Notes: a model not told the origin generated them from the letters alone. A stretch of 64,000 bases of DNA from Cydia pomonella (GCF_033807575.1 NC_084704.1:36061968-36125967); one strand, 5' to 3'. Shown: positions 52,080 to 62,820, counted from the first letter of the stretch. Made by a program: numbers and translations.

Positions 52080-52375
52080 CCTTTTATCGCCACTGCTGAG
52101 CATAGGCCTCTCTTCTAGTACGCCACTTATCCCGGTCCCGAGCCAGTCTCATCCAGAAGTGACCCGCAGTCTTCCGAATGTCGTCCACCCAACGAGCCAA
52201 CGGACGCCAGGCACTCCTTTCGTCTGAAAGCGGCCACCATTCCGTTAGCATTTTGGCCCACCTGCCATCACTCTGCCTGGCAATATGTCCCGCCCAGCTC
52301 CATTTTAATTTGGTAATGACGTGTCCGACGTCTTGCACCTTGGTGCGACGTACTTGGTGCTTGGGCGAAGCACGT
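52080..52375 (-). pseudogene. RTE-type LINE C-terminal fragment
   Basis: The minus strand codes VITKLKWSWAGHIARQSDGR then WAKMLTEWWPLSDERSAWRP, LARWVDDIRKTAGHFWMRLA and RDRDKWRTRREAYAQQW-stop. The pattern W-WAGHI.R..DGRW...W.P......RP..RW.DDI...AG..WMR.A.DR..W....EAY.QQW is the end of the endonuclease-reverse transcriptases of RTE type reported from Heliconius and other Lepidoptera. Open for 84 codons, no RT core. Confidence 0.85.
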
Positions 52376-52412
52376 AAGTTGTGGTCGAATAAAGATTTTA
52401 TCTATCTATCGT
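52330..52412 (+). repeat. LINE-type 3' tail (tatc)n
   Basis: gtcgaataaagattttatct followed by atctatc is a LINE-like AATAAA plus tandem tail on the plus strand, abutting the RTE relic of opposite orientation. Confidence 0.4.
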
Positions 52413-53377
52413 AAATTAGGTATTCATATTTCATAAAACGACACTGTAAAACGTTTAATTTTAAAATTCAGAACATATTTTGATCAGCTCACTTTAAACA
52501 ACTTAAGGCCAAACTAAAAAAAAACCTGAATTCGTTCGTTAAATCACCCATCAATGTTTAGGTATATTTTTTGCGGCAGTGCATTATTATATTCTGTTGT
52601 ATTATGTCAGTATTTAGTAATATATTCATACCTTTTCCTATAATATATATAATATATTATCATTAATGAATAGGGCTTAACAGGCTTGAATAAAGTGTTT
52701 TAATTTCAAAATAAATTACTTTAAATATACCATAACACAAAAGTTTATTGTAAAAATCAACCAAAATAAAATAAACTATATAAAAACCGCCTTAAGTTAA
52801 ACCTGATCCAGAAAAAGAGAAAGAAGATCGTGATAACCGAAAGTTTTCATTTTATCACGAAACCTATTGACGTTCCCAGCTTGAGACGCGTGTTCCGAAG
52901 TACAGCGACTCAAAGCACCGCGGACATTGAATTTCACGAGCGGTCCTCGGCCCTCATAAAATTAACAATTCTTATCACTGGCTGCATCGTAAACCTTCTC
53001 CCCTACTCTTGTCTCTCAGTTTTCACGTGTCAGTCCAAACTAGCCCTCAATAGATCCATTAGAAGGAAGAATATACATAAATATCGAAGAGAGCACAATA
53101 TGTAATGTATTTTTTCTCAAACTTGCTATGAAATGATGACATGACTTACGTCAAATTAGGTCCGGAAATACTACATATCAGGTGCGATGAGTGGAGATGA
53201 TATGTAAAGGATTTCATACTGCCTTACACACCTAAGCCTGTAAGGCAACCTTCTTTTGTTTTTAAACGACAAATTATGGCACGTCTTGGCATTCAACCTT
53301 AAAGAACCTATGAGCAAAATTCTGCCATTATGCTTTTCTTTTGTCTGTTAAATATTATTTCCGGGATTCCTAAAGGC
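52413..53377. other. Spacer, nothing coding recognised
   Basis: A 91-codon frame at 52830-53105 has no family features. An AT dinucleotide run lies at 52641-52660. Confidence 0.4.
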
Positions 53378-53526
53378 GAACGAAAATTTTATTATTTTTG
53401 CGCTACGACGCACGGTTTATGAGAAACAGCTCCATAAAGTTTTTTTTTTCAGTCATTCTGAAATCTTTATAGGGCTGTATCTCTTAAACCGTGCGTCGTA
53501 GCGCAAATATAATCACATTTTCGTTC
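53378..53526. mobile_element. MITE-I copy 1, palindromic 149 bp
   Basis: The left arm gaacgaaaattttattattt then ttgcgctacgacgcacggtt is mirrored by the right arm aaccgtgcgtcgtagcgcaa then atataatcacattttcgttc. Arms are about 52 bases. The inner cgctacgacgcacggttta/taaaccgtgcgtcgtagcg match is perfect. The loop holds a T-run. Confidence 0.85.
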
Positions 53527-53589
53527 CCCTCTTAAAGAACCCGAAAGTAATAATGAAAACACACAAAGAAAAAAAAAAAAAGAAACAGA

Positions 53590-53855
53590 GCGTAGCGCGG
53601 CTCCACGAACACCATCCTACAAACGCTGGCCGAGAGGTGGGACTCCCCGATACTGAGGCGATGGATGCAGCTCCATACCACAGCGGGGAAATAATAATTT
53701 TTTAAGCCAATTTATTACTAACATAGTTTCTTAAGGATTTACCCATTGTTACTAACATATTTAATTTTAATTTTAATTTTTATCTTAATTTATATTGTAT
53801 TTTAATGTATGGAATTTATTTTCTGAATTAAAATTATTGAATTGAATTGTAAATG
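53590..53855 (+). repeat. Possible LINE 3' end with (aattg)n tail, beside a second MITE-I half
   Basis: A GC-richer start (cgcggctccacgaacaccat, 53598) leads to an AT-rich 3' UTR-like tract and the tail attgaattgaattg. Directly after, 53862-53912 repeats tgcgtcgtagcgccaaaata and catttttgttcccc from MITE-I. A LINE end inserted into a MITE-I copy would explain this, but the other half is not clear. Confidence 0.4.
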
Positions 53856-54031
53856 GCGTGCGTCGTAGCGCCAAAATAATTACATTTTTGTTCCCCTTCA
53901 ATACCCCACGCACTGAATAACCTATCACATTAGGACATTAAATAGTCATCATCATCATCATCATCCTATTTTTTATTATTATTTCATTATAAGTTCGAGA
54001 AAAGCACTATACAAATCTCGGCGAGAAACGG

Positions 54032-54095
54032 GGTTGCCGGCCGCAACCCTTTGTTTGCAAACCTGCTTGGTCTGCAACCCTTCGTTTCTCGTCCT
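54032..54095. repeat. Hairpin
   Basis: cgagaaacggggttgc and gcaacccttcgtttctcg are inverted repeats about 30 bases apart, with gccggccgc and tttgcaaac in the loop. Confidence 0.6.
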
Positions 54096-54129
54096 CTATA
54101 GTAATGTACTAATAGACAACACAAGGTCT

Positions 54130-54507
54130 TTGCATAAGTAGGCTAATAGCAGGCAGGGGTGTGTACGGGCCATTATGGGGTCAAAGGGGTTTTGGCCAAG
54201 ATGGGACACTCTGACAACACCGATTGTCGAATGTGTGGTGAAGAGGAAGAGACAGTAACACACCTAATGTGTGAATGTCACGCCCTCGCCAGACAAAGAA
54301 TGAAGGACTTTGGAGCAGGCTATCTGGAACCAAAGGAATTCAAAAGGCTACCCATAAGCTCCATCATCCGACACATGGAATTGGTCAAAAAGGCTCTTGA
54401 GTAGCTAATGGGTCTTTCCTTAGGGGGCAACTACACAAAAGATCCCTATGGGTCGAAGTGTATCCGCAAGGGCCCCCGGTAATTAGAAGATAAGATAAGA
54501 TAAGGCC
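54130..54507 (+). pseudogene. LINE C-terminal zinc-knuckle fragment (I/R1/Jockey type) with (gataa)n tail
   Basis: The frame codes GHYGVKGVLAKMGHSDNTDC then RMCGEEEETVTHLMCECHAL and ARQRMKDFG. The pattern TGH....L.KMG..D...CR.C.EEEET..H...EC.AL...R is the Cys-Cys-His-Cys end found after RT/RNase H in LINEs of the I/R1/Jockey group. The frame stops at 54404 and a 3' UTR runs to aagataagataagataagg. RT and RNase H are missing. Confidence 0.8.
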
Positions 54508-55821
54508 TATAACATTTTTACTAACGATTTTGAGTGAACAAAATTAATATACTTTAATATCCACCATTTCAAATGATGCTAAAAATATATACGAGTAGTA
54601 TATTTAAGAAGGTATCGTCTTGGCTCGTCTCAATCGTTTTTTGTCAAATTCTTAAGTCTAACAAATCCAATCACCCGATTCCCCAAGTTCGAAACGTGCA
54701 AAAAGTAGAGGACATTTCTCTCGTAAAATCTCACTATCGCATGACACTAGAAAAAAAAATGACGGTCGCCAAGTAGAAATAAAAAAGCCGCGGCGGGACG
54801 TAAAAGTGCAGTTTTTACGCTCTCGTAAAAGCGGTATTTCGGTAAACTGGTCTTGTTGGCTAAGTGCGGGTGGAAGGCCTCCACGATGATCGCGGATGAT
54901 GGATGGGTAAAACTCTAGTGCGTAATGAAGGGTGTTATGCGCTGCGCCAGTTAAGGGCTGTGGCAAAAATAGACTTTCCGTTACATTTTGGTTCCCTCGT
55001 TATACTTACTTGAAAAATGGAATTTTTGTTTTGTATTGGCGTAAAACGAGCCTGCGAAAAACTTAACTTATATCATATTAAATGTATGTAAATAACAGTT
55101 TCTTCCCTTTGTGACTTTTCGAGTGCCCTAACCTAGATTGGAACCTCGGAAGGTTTTAATCCTGGATAGAAATTGGATCGATTGGTATTTAAAAAAAAAA
55201 ACATACTGTCAGAAGTGTCAATTTTGTCGCCAAAATTTTTTTTTTTTTTCAAAATCTGTACTTGCCAATGGTCGTTAATTAAAAAGTTAAGCAAGTTAAG
55301 CCCCTAATACCCCATTTAATAATCCTACCATATCTACAGTCTCAGTTTATACGTACGGTCGGTGCCCTAACATAATCCACTTTTCTTTAGAGCTAGTTAA
55401 GTATGGCGTGGAAACGTAATTTCGGCCACTTACTGTATCTTTTCTCTCAATACGATACTACTTAGTAAACATTTATTTAAACTAATGAACAATTTCACAT
55501 TTCAATTCGATCGATAACATTACTGTAACCACAGCCTTACTGTCATAATGGGGTATCCCCACACGCAATCTATTAAGCCCTTCGCAGACACGAATCGACG
55601 CATTCGCTCCATTTCTAAATGCGATAGCAGCCACAGAACGACACTTGATTGACGTAACACCGCTCCTCGCTTAAGACGCTAATGTATGAATGTTTAAAGA
55701 TATATTTTATTATGCGCAAATGATCATTGAATTGTATAATTAAAATGTCTGATATCGTTAAGATTGCTGCAAAATTACTTTGTTTTAAAATTTTAATGCA
55801 AAATGTTGCTTTCGTATTTAG
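54508..55821. other. Spacer with an unassigned 102-codon frame
   Basis: The minus frame 54658-54966 (including PLTGAAHNTLHYALEFYPSI and IRDHRGGLPPALSQ) lies in a GC-richer island and looks more protein-like than the usual chance frames, preceded on the minus strand by tttttgccacag, a fair splice acceptor. I do not recognise it. Elsewhere there are A/T runs (55190-55250) and anonymous DNA. Confidence 0.3.
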
Positions 55822-56032
55822 AGGACGGCGTTGTCCCCGTGGTCGCAGAGAAGACTGGCTAAAGTAGACTTCAACATCTTTTATCGGCGCGAGTCGAAGC
55901 CAGTCTTCTCCGAGACCACGGCGACAACGCCGTTCTTGAAACGTCGGCGGTAAATTCAGTTTTACGCCATAAAGTCCCGTTTTAGTCAATAATAATGAGT
56001 ACAGTCGTGAAAGTTTAAATCAGTGTGTTGGT
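55822..56032. mobile_element. Foldback FB-K
   Basis: Left arm gaggacggcgttgtccccgt then ggtcgcagagaagactggct (55820-55860); right arm agccagtcttctccgagacc then acggcgacaacgccgttctt (55899-55938). About 40-base arms with few mismatches. The downstream flank (cgtgaaagtttaaatcagtg) is shared with the half copy at 39835-39992, so the element is longer than the palindrome. Confidence 0.8.
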
Positions 56033-56599
56033 GTTTAAAATCGGACCACGCTGCGTGTACTAGGTACTACGTCTAGTATGTATGTAGCTTATAGGGAAAT
56101 GCGTTCCTTACTGCCAAGTTTGGGCCAAGTTAGCGTGGTTAAAACCTATTTCTCTAAATAATAGTTTAAACTATTTCATTCATCACAACTTCAGAACCCT
56201 GACTATAAGCATTTTTTTTATGGTAGAGGCGGCAAACGAGCAGACGGATCACCTGATGGTAAGCGAGCATTTTAGCCAACAAAAAAATACTCCATAAGAG
56301 TTTTACCTTTACCGTTACACAACCAAGGTTTTCTATCTGAGCGAACCATTTATAAAGCCAAAATCCATATTATTATTACGTCAGAAAACCGATCGCAAAT
56401 AACTATCGGATTCGTCAAAGCTCCCAAAGCCGCAAAAAGAGTAACAAAGTTACCCCGGTTAGCAGGTCATTTCCAACGTACATGTTGATATCTGAATGGT
56501 ATTATTATTTTGCTATCATTCACCCGTGCATCTCACTCGCACCAAAACATGTATGAACAAGTACGAGAGAAAATGAGAACAAATTATATCATTTTTATA
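56033..56599. other. Spacer with a Rep-C-like scrap
   Basis: At 56212-56275 tttttttatggtagaggcgg, caaacgag and cctgatggtaagcgagc resemble the tail of Rep-C in minus orientation. The rest is anonymous. Confidence 0.4.
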
Positions 56600-56935
56600 T
56601 CAAAATGAACGTTCGAATAGACTTCTATATAGGTATAGGTATTTGAGCTCAATCCGTTCCTCAATAATGGTTCCGGAGGCATTGGCAGATTTGACTAACT
56701 TTGCGACTGGGGCTAAGCCGCACGGACCACTGGCGAAGCGGAGATGACGTTTATTAGTTAGTGGAGCTTGAGTTTCGATACGGCTTAAGCCGGAAACATG
56801 CAACGGTACACGTAAGCGCAGACAAACTTCGAACGTGCACACAAAGCTACGATCCGATTTTCGGATGATCGAAGCATCCCAACCTGGGATGACGACGCCA
56901 CTGGGAGCGATCGTTCCTTGGGTAGGAAAGCACAA
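56600..56935 (-). CDS. Unassigned 111-codon frame in a GC-richer island
   Basis: Begins MCFPTQGTIAPSGVVIPGWD and includes CTFEVCLRLRVPLHVSGLSR. The DNA is GC-richer than its surroundings and not repeated in the window. There is no recognisable domain, signal peptide or zinc motif. It could be a degraded LINE segment, an exon or chance. Confidence 0.2.
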   Translation of the reverse strand: MCFPTQGTIAPSGVVIPGWDASIIRKSDRSFVCTFEVCLRLRVPLHVSGLSRIETQAPLTNKRHLRFASGPCGLAPVAKLVKSANASGTIIEERIELKYLYLYRSLFERSF

Positions 56936-57545
56936 TTGGTGATCTTAAGCAGACTAAAAACTTATACAATAGGTATGCCACAATGCGCCCTACCTCATTG
57001 TAAGGCAACAGCTATGCCAAGCGGCGACAAGCAGTGGTTTCCTGTTACCTATTTTTTTATCAAACATGCTAAAAGCTGTAACTGGGCTGACATTAACAAT
57101 TTAACACAGCTCACACCTGCAAAAAAAACCCTTTAATATACCGTTTACATATGTATATCAAGGCTTTAACAAGGTCGGAACTTCATAATGTATAATTGTA
57201 TGTGCCGTTTGTGCTGCTGGGATGGTTATCTCGTGATGTGAACACTGTCGTTTTCTTTGACTGACTTAAAGAACATTTTTTCATTATTATGTTTTATCAT
57301 TTATTTATTTGTCATCTCCCCTGTCTTCTATCATCACCGGTGGGGCGACGATCTCCGGGCCTGCCTGACTTTAATTACTTTTTATTGCAACATTGTTTGT
57401 GCACCATCGTGAATACGCGCGGTGCACCGAACTTGACGATCCAACCGATATTGATATTACAAGATACAAGAAATTTATTAATAAAAGTCAATGTTTTACA
57501 AGTCAATTTTAGGTAGGTGCATATTCAACTAAAACTAGTATTTTG
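56936..57545. other. Spacer, nothing recognised
   Basis: GC-richer at 57320-57440; ends with ataaaagtcaatg near 57490, which could be an unrecognised 3' tail. Confidence 0.35.
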
Positions 57546-57803
57546 ACGACAGGTTTGGCCTAGTGGGTAGTGACCCTGCCTACGAAGTTAATGGTCCAGG
57601 GTTCAAATCCTGGTAAGGGCATTTATTCGTGTGATGAGCATGGATATTTGTTCCTGAGTCATGGGTGTTTTCTATGTATTTAAGTATTTATATATTATAT
57701 ATTTATCGTTGTCTAAGTACCCTCAACACAAGCCTTGTTGAGCTTACTGTGGGACTTAGTCAATTTGTGTAATAATGTCGTATAATATTTATTATATAAT
57801 ATT
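57546..57803 (+). mobile_element. SINE-B copy
   Basis: A-box region tggcctagtgggtagtgacc and B box ggttcaaatcc intact. Body gcatttattcgtgtgatgag, gtgttttctatgtatttaag and gtgggacttagtcaatttgt, tail AT-rich. Full length and close to 51121-51378. Confidence 0.88.
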
Positions 57804-58116
57804 TATTCTTAAGAAAACTTAACATAACTAAATTCCTCTAAAAATATTTACGTACAATAAAAAAGTGCAAGTTTTTTGCATATCCAAATTTACACCGACC
57901 GAAACAAGGCTTGACTCAACTTTTGTATGGCCGCCAGAGCGGGCCTCAATTCCCTCAAAGCGGGAAAAAGTCGACCGACTCATTAGGCGAATGAACCAAC
58001 GTTACCGTTTTTCGTAACTCGGCCCGGTTCGGAGTTGCGGCCCTTACTAACGGACATTATGGGATTTTTTTGCAAAACTAACTCTTTACCATAAAGGGAA
58101 TAATAGAAGTCAACAT
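57804..58116. other. Short spacer
   Basis: A GC-richer tract at 57895-58045, not shared elsewhere. Confidence 0.4.
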
Positions 58117-58215
58117 AGAAAACCGACCGGTCTGGGTAGTAACCTTGCCTGTGAAGGTGATGGTTCAGGGTCTGAATCCCGGTAAAACCATTTATTTGTG
58201 TGATAAGCACAGGGG
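58117..58215 (+). repeat. SINE-B, truncated after the tRNA-like head
   Basis: ggtctgggtagtaaccttgc then atggttcagggtctgaatcc and catttatttgtgtgataagc. The A box has lost several bases and the B box reads gggtctgaatcc. The body is missing. Confidence 0.75.
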
Positions 58216-58305
58216 TATTTCGGTAAGTTCATCCCTACTTTAATATTACAAACGCGATAGTCTCTTCGCGCGTAAATTGCTGAACTAATTAAGAGTTAAC
58301 CAGTT

Positions 58306-58517
58306 TTTTTTTATATACTACGTCGGTGGCAAACAAGCATACGGCCTGCCTGATGGTAAGCAGTCTCCATAGCCTATGTACACCTGCAACTCCAGAGGAG
58401 TTACATGCGCGTTGCCGACCCTAACCCCACCCCCCTCGTTGAGCTCTGGCAACCTTACTCACCGGCAGGAACACAACACTATGAGTAGGGTCAAGTGTTA
58501 TTTGGCTGCGGTTTTAT
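58306..58517 (-). repeat. Rep-C copy 6, 3' half
   Basis: Begins with poly-T on the plus strand (58303-58311), then ctacgtcggtggcaaacaag, gcctgatggtaagcagtctc, gttacatgcgcgttgccgac, a C-rich run and ggcaggaacacaacactatg. It matches 31870-32070 closely. Confidence 0.8.
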
Positions 58518-58667
58518 CAAATTATCATCATCAATCCGCGCAGACAATGCTAATTAGGAGCACTATTGTACATATTTTTAATGAAATTAGCAAACCTTAA
58601 TTGATTTTAATAAGCTTTAAAGCTTTTCTTACTTTTTTCCTTTTTTAAATGTCTAAAACACAATTTA

Positions 58668-58800
58668 GAAGGGTTCATGCAGTAGTGGCCCACGTGTGAG
58701 AGTCTCTTCCGTCCGCGGCCTAGCTTGTGAAGTATTTATTCATGACGCTACTCATACAAATCACGGGGAGTCATGCGTGAAACAAAACATATTTACATGA
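58668..58800 (+). repeat. Local repeat, copy 1 of 2
   Basis: aagggttcatgcagtagtgg then cccacgtgtgagagtctctt, ccgtccgcggcctagct and tcatacaaatcacggggagt. The second copy begins at 59172, about 505 bp downstream, same orientation. Confidence 0.75.
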
Positions 58801-58819
58801 GGATTTAAGCGTATCAAAC

Positions 58820-58912
58820 TTCAAGAAAATAACGTACTCCCATTCGGTGTTGCAGGTATCTATGGGCGACGGTAATACCTTACCGTCGGCCTATCCATCT
58901 GCTCGTTAAAAT
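58820..58912 (+). repeat. LINE-E 3' fragment
   Basis: tcaagaaaataacgtactcc then gttgcaggtatctatgggcg, acggtaataccttacc and ccatctgctcgtt. Same blocks as at 60241-60320. Confidence 0.6.
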
Positions 58913-59171
58913 GGCCTTCGTTCATGACATTTTATTTCCACGAGAATATAATTATGGTTAATGTTCTTTGATTTCAATAGATGTCGATGTGGAAGCTAAA
59001 AAGGACATGGATATAACAAATCTCTTAAATTATTTATTATGATTAGTTCTCAATATTTTGACACCGTTGCGAACGAGATTATTATGATATTATTACAAAA
59101 TCCCTTGCTAATTTAGTTATATTGTGATTAAATATTTTGTTTTCTAAAAATGAATGCTGAATACCTAAAAT

Positions 59172-59325
59172 TAAGCAATTTAGAAGAGTTCACGAAGTAG
59201 CGGCCCACGTGTGAAAGTTCCTTCCGTCCGCGGCCTAGCTCGTGAATTATTCATCTCCGCTGCACCGCTGATTCTTCTGGCGTTACTCATACAAATCACG
59301 GGGAATCATGCGTGAAATCATGAAA
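59172..59325 (+). repeat. Local repeat, copy 2 of 2
   Basis: aagagttcacgaagtagcgg then cccacgtgtgaaagttcctt, ccgtccgcggcctagct and tcatacaaatcacggggaat. It carries an extra block, cgctgcaccgctgattcttc, absent from copy 1. Confidence 0.75.
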
Positions 59326-60135
59326 TGTAATATACCTTTTACATGTAACATGAGATTTGTAGAGTATAGGCCAAATTCATAACCATGTATTACAATCCTC
59401 ATACATCAGTCGTGGGTATTGTGATGATTTCGTTTGATATTACGACATTGTTGCGATAATAAATGGGGTTATTTAGAAACGTTTATCAAATGTATAACAC
59501 ACCGTTGATAATCGCTTGTTGCAATCAGTTATTTTGGCATTTCTGTTTGTTAGAAAGAGACAGCATTTAACAGATGTTGCACAGGCTTAAAAGGGGGAAA
59601 GTCTTCGTGGCAGAAGACCACTTTTGCCTTGCGCCTAACTTAAGAACTAACAAATATTCATAAATACCTCTGCTTAGGACTTATCCTGATTAGGTCCTGA
59701 AAGAACCTGGTACCTTCATCCACATAATCGCAAGATTTGGTGTTTGGTAAACAAGTTTAAATGATAGAGGCTAGAGGCTACCACTTTCCATCGGCCAATT
59801 TGTTTGAAAAAGCACTGGCCCTAATGTCTTCAAAGTCAAAAACAGTATCCCATTTCTCTAAATTCTATTTACACAGTAGTATAATCAGATTTGCTTGAAA
59901 CAAAAATGTGACGTAAATAATTACGTATTCCGTATAGCAGTACAGCAGGCGATTAACTGGCGAGTTGGGTCACTTATTGTTTACCAAACGAGGACCCATT
60001 GAATACTATTGTATTGGAATTGCTAGCTATAATTATCTAGATACTAGCTGCTTTTTCGTTACAAATGTTCAAACTTAAGTGCTTATTGCCGCCATCGCTC
60101 TACGCCACAACATTTTCATCTTCAACACTTAAGTA
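59326..60135. other. Spacer, nothing recognised
   Basis: Anonymous, no coding or repeat match in the window. Confidence 0.45.
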
Positions 60136-60345
60136 GATAGCAGTGGCAGTCCTCAACTGTGCGTTTCTCCAGTAACGTCTGTCTCGCACAGCTAAATTGT
60201 GGAATAAACTGTCGCCCGCGGTATTTCCGGACCGCTACAACTCCAAGAAAAGAGCGTACTCCAATCTTAAAGGCCGGCAACGCACATGCAAACCTGCTTA
60301 TCATCAAGTGATTCATCTGCTCGTTTGTCTCCTTTGTCATAAAAA
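60136..60345 (+). pseudogene. LINE-E C-terminal/3' end, best copy
   Basis: Plus-strand codons give AKLWNKLSPAVFPDRYNS, then KRAYSNLKGRQRTC, typical of the end of a LINE RT ORF (LWN.LP.AVFPDRY....FK...Y..LKGRQR.C). A frame break separates it from upstream VCLART-like sequence. It defines the LINE-E family whose eroded copies occur at 4375, 19130, 40590 and 58820. Confidence 0.75.
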
Positions 60346-60711
60346 AGTTGAATGTTTAGTACAAAAAGTTTACAAATTCAATTTAACCTTAATCTTAACA
60401 ATTGTAAGATATCCTATTAGAGTTAAAATAAAATTGTTTAGTCTTACTGAGTCTTACGAAAAATTTAATCAGTGTTTTGGATTGTGTAAGTAATGAATAC
60501 TCTCCAAAAGGCGGTTGATTTGGACAACCTTCGATTACAAATCACAATGTCAAGCGAAAACAATCGAAGTGGCTGTCAATGATCTAATTAGCCTGCCGTT
60601 GAAAAACTGGCAAGTTTTCTACCCAAGATTTCATGCTCTGTTATATTCAAGATAAATAAATACAGCATCCGTTTAAATTGTTTCGTTCGTACAAAAAGAT
60701 CCGTCTTGCTG
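60346..60711. other. Short spacer
   Basis: AT-rich, no match. Confidence 0.4.
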
Positions 60712-61065
60712 AAGTGAAGTGTAATAGAGTGCTCCAGTGTGTGCTGCACAAAGGCGCATGCAGCCAGTATGACCCAACGGGACACACGGACGGACAAAAC
60801 CCTGATCAATATATCCAGGTTTAAACATAAGTGAAGTGGAATAGAGTGCTCGCAGCGTGTGCCGCACAAAGGCGCATGCAGCCAGTATGACCCAACGGGA
60901 CAGACGAACGGACAAAACCATGACCAATGTGTCCAGCTATGTATACATAAGTGAAGTGGAATAGTGTGCTCCAGTGTATGCTGCACAAAAGCGCATGTAG
61001 CCAATATGACCCAACGGGAGACGCGGACGAGCAGAGCTGATCAAAATGTGTCTGGGTTGTATCAA
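60712..61065. repeat. Minisatellite, three units of about 119 bp
   Basis: The marker gcgcatg occurs at 60754, 60872 and 60991 (periods 118 and 119). Each unit has gtgaagtg-aatag-gtgctc, gctgcacaaa, agccagtatgacccaacggg and cggac-agc/acaaaacc. A minus-strand frame of 138 codons (60588-61004) crosses the array and repeats the peptide VGSYWLHA / CAFVQHTLEH; a second frame (60821-61240, 139 codons) does likewise. The units match only each other. Confidence 0.9.
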
Positions 61066-61204
61066 TCGGAAGGAGACAGTTCGCTGACTTACTATTAATG
61101 AGAGACTCGCCCCAAATAATAAGATAATTTAGAGTCGAGTCTCCTAGTAATTCTTCGCCAGGACTATCTGTCCTGGATCGTCTAGGCTGGTTTGGCTTTC
61201 TTTT

Positions 61205-61292
61205 TTTAACCGCGTCATCGTCAACCTGGTTGGAATACACGAAGGTTGAAACTGGGCAGCAGCCGCGCGGCAGTTGACGTCTTTGACGGTCA
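61205..61292 (-). repeat. MITE-V copy 2, partial
   Basis: The minus strand reads accgtcaaagacgtcaactg, cgcgcggctgct, cagtttcaaccttcgtg and aggttgacgatgacgcg, matching the interior of 20436-20558. The terminal repeats are gone. Confidence 0.6.
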
Positions 61293-61305
61293 AGGTAAAT
61301 CCCTG

Positions 61306-61537
61306 GGCCTGATTGGAAGAATGAGATACGATAACGATAAGTTCTGGTTTAGATAAGTTCTCATTTAGATACAGTTTATGTCGTATAATTGACAGAAGCA
61401 GCTCGATTCGGGCAACCCATGTCACTTTGACACTTAGACACAGCAGAATCGAAATAAACGTCAATTTTGACATGTCGTTTAGTTATCGATCTTTTAAAGA
61501 TCTTAAACGTGTTTTAATCATTCTTCGAATCGGGCCG
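61306..61537. mobile_element. MITE-F copy 3, 232 bp, 4-bp target duplication CCTG
   Basis: Left end ggcctgattggaagaatgag; right end catt-cttcgaatcgggccg. CCTG lies at 61302-61305 and 61538-61541. Interior blocks tgtcgtataattgacagaag and gtcaattttgacatgtcgtt match copy 2. The left end has two substitutions. Confidence 0.82.
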
Positions 61538-61541
61538 CCTG

Positions 61542-61796
61542 TTAATAGTTTGTCTGTGTCCTTCTCGCCTTGTCAGCAGCGGTGGGTACATTTCCAGCAC
61601 TTTCTGTATCATGAGGTCTGGTGGTCGCTAAACATTCGGATTTCCCATAATAACGGACGTCAGATAAGTATGTCTGTTCGGTTGTATCGATCTTGAGCTC
61701 GTGTGTACCACAGATCCGCGCCCCGGGCGCGCCATTCGGGCCTCCTTTAATAACGTGGACGCCGGTCGTAATCCTGCTTATGTCTTCACAAGACAT
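61542..61796 (-). CDS. Unassigned 84-codon frame in a GC-richer island
   Basis: Starts MSCEDISRITTGVHVIKGGP and continues NGAPGARICGTHELKIDTTE. It is hydrophilic, with no signal peptide or membrane segment, and looks compositionally like real protein. It lies immediately beside MITE-F copy 3. I do not recognise it; no convincing splice sites were identified. Alternatives are a degraded mobile element or chance. Confidence 0.25.
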   Translation of the reverse strand: MSCEDISRITTGVHVIKGGPNGAPGARICGTHELKIDTTEQTYLSDVRYYGKSECLATTRPHDTESAGNVPTAADKARRTQTNY

Positions 61797-62626
61797 CGCA
61801 TTTGTATTACATATGTATGTAGCTGTCTCGCTTATTTGTATTACGTATGTATGTGGCCATCTCTGTCAACTCTTTTAGTGTGTATACAAGCGAGGTGAAC
61901 TGTATTTTGAAAGCTGGTGGTTTAAAAATCGCACTCGAGAATGACAATAGCTCAATCCGACTTGTTTTATGTATATCAAGTTTAGTAGTAGGTTCAAACA
62001 TATTTTACAAAAAGATCACTTCTGTGGACAGTACAATAAACGTTAACGATGCTGGTAGGTACATATATATCCATCCAGCGGTCCGGTTGCTCCAACTATG
62101 CTCCAGAAGCTATTCAAGTTAATTTTGGACATAGTTAAGTTGGGAGACATGGACTATTAGTGTTTTTTTTTTTTTTTTTTTAGGAGAACAAACAAAGTAT
62201 ATAAGGTTCTTTTAAAACTAACTTACACGTAAAACATGCATTTTCCTCCACGACAGTCCTCACCGAGATACACAGTTCAGTTTACTTATTCTAATTATGA
62301 TATGGGTGGTTTAACGGTATAGGTATCACTTCCTCCTTTCTTATTGGGAAAGTCAAGCCAGAATGTCAATGTACAGCCAGATGCAGAAAGATTTGACCCC
62401 CCTGCATACACTGATTGTATGTGGGGGGGGGGGGTTACCCCTCTTTGCAATTTACTACCAAAGCAAACCAAATGTAGAAAACAACCCGCTTATTCGGACC
62501 ATCAACAGCTCCATTTACCAACGAGAAACTGATTAATATGAACTGTGTTAATCTGAACTAAGATCCTATGGCCGGATTAATGAGAAATTAACGGAGCAAA
62601 GAGTATTCATTTTTTTTTATATACCT
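61797..62626. other. Spacer with homopolymer runs
   Basis: A near-duplicate catttgtattac(a/g)tatgtatgt lies at 61800 and 61830. There is a T-run at 62162-62181 and a G-run of 12 at 62423-62434. No coding match. Confidence 0.4.
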
Positions 62627-62820
62627 GTACCCCTAGTGTAATTAAATTCGATTTCGAAACGTGACGTACGCGTTTGCGTTAAGTCTCATTTTGTATGGGT
62701 TTTTGAACAGCGCGCCAAGCGGGACGTTTTGGAAAGTCAAAAATCTCATACAAAATGACACTTAACGCAAACGCGTACGTTACGTTTCGCTGTCGAAAAT
62801 ATTTACACTAGGGGTACAGA
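62627..62820. mobile_element. MITE-H copy 2
   Basis: The ends tgtacccctagtgtaattaa and ttacactaggggtaca are inverted. The whole 190 bp is nearly identical to 28793-28983, including the loop gcgcgccaagcgggacgttt and both copies of the acgcgtttgcgtt arm. Confidence 0.88.

Noticed and set aside
60588..61240. 138- and 139-codon ORFs as a repeat protein gene
   Set aside because: They read through a minisatellite whose period is not a multiple of three, so the frames probably reflect lack of stops in the unit rather than selection.
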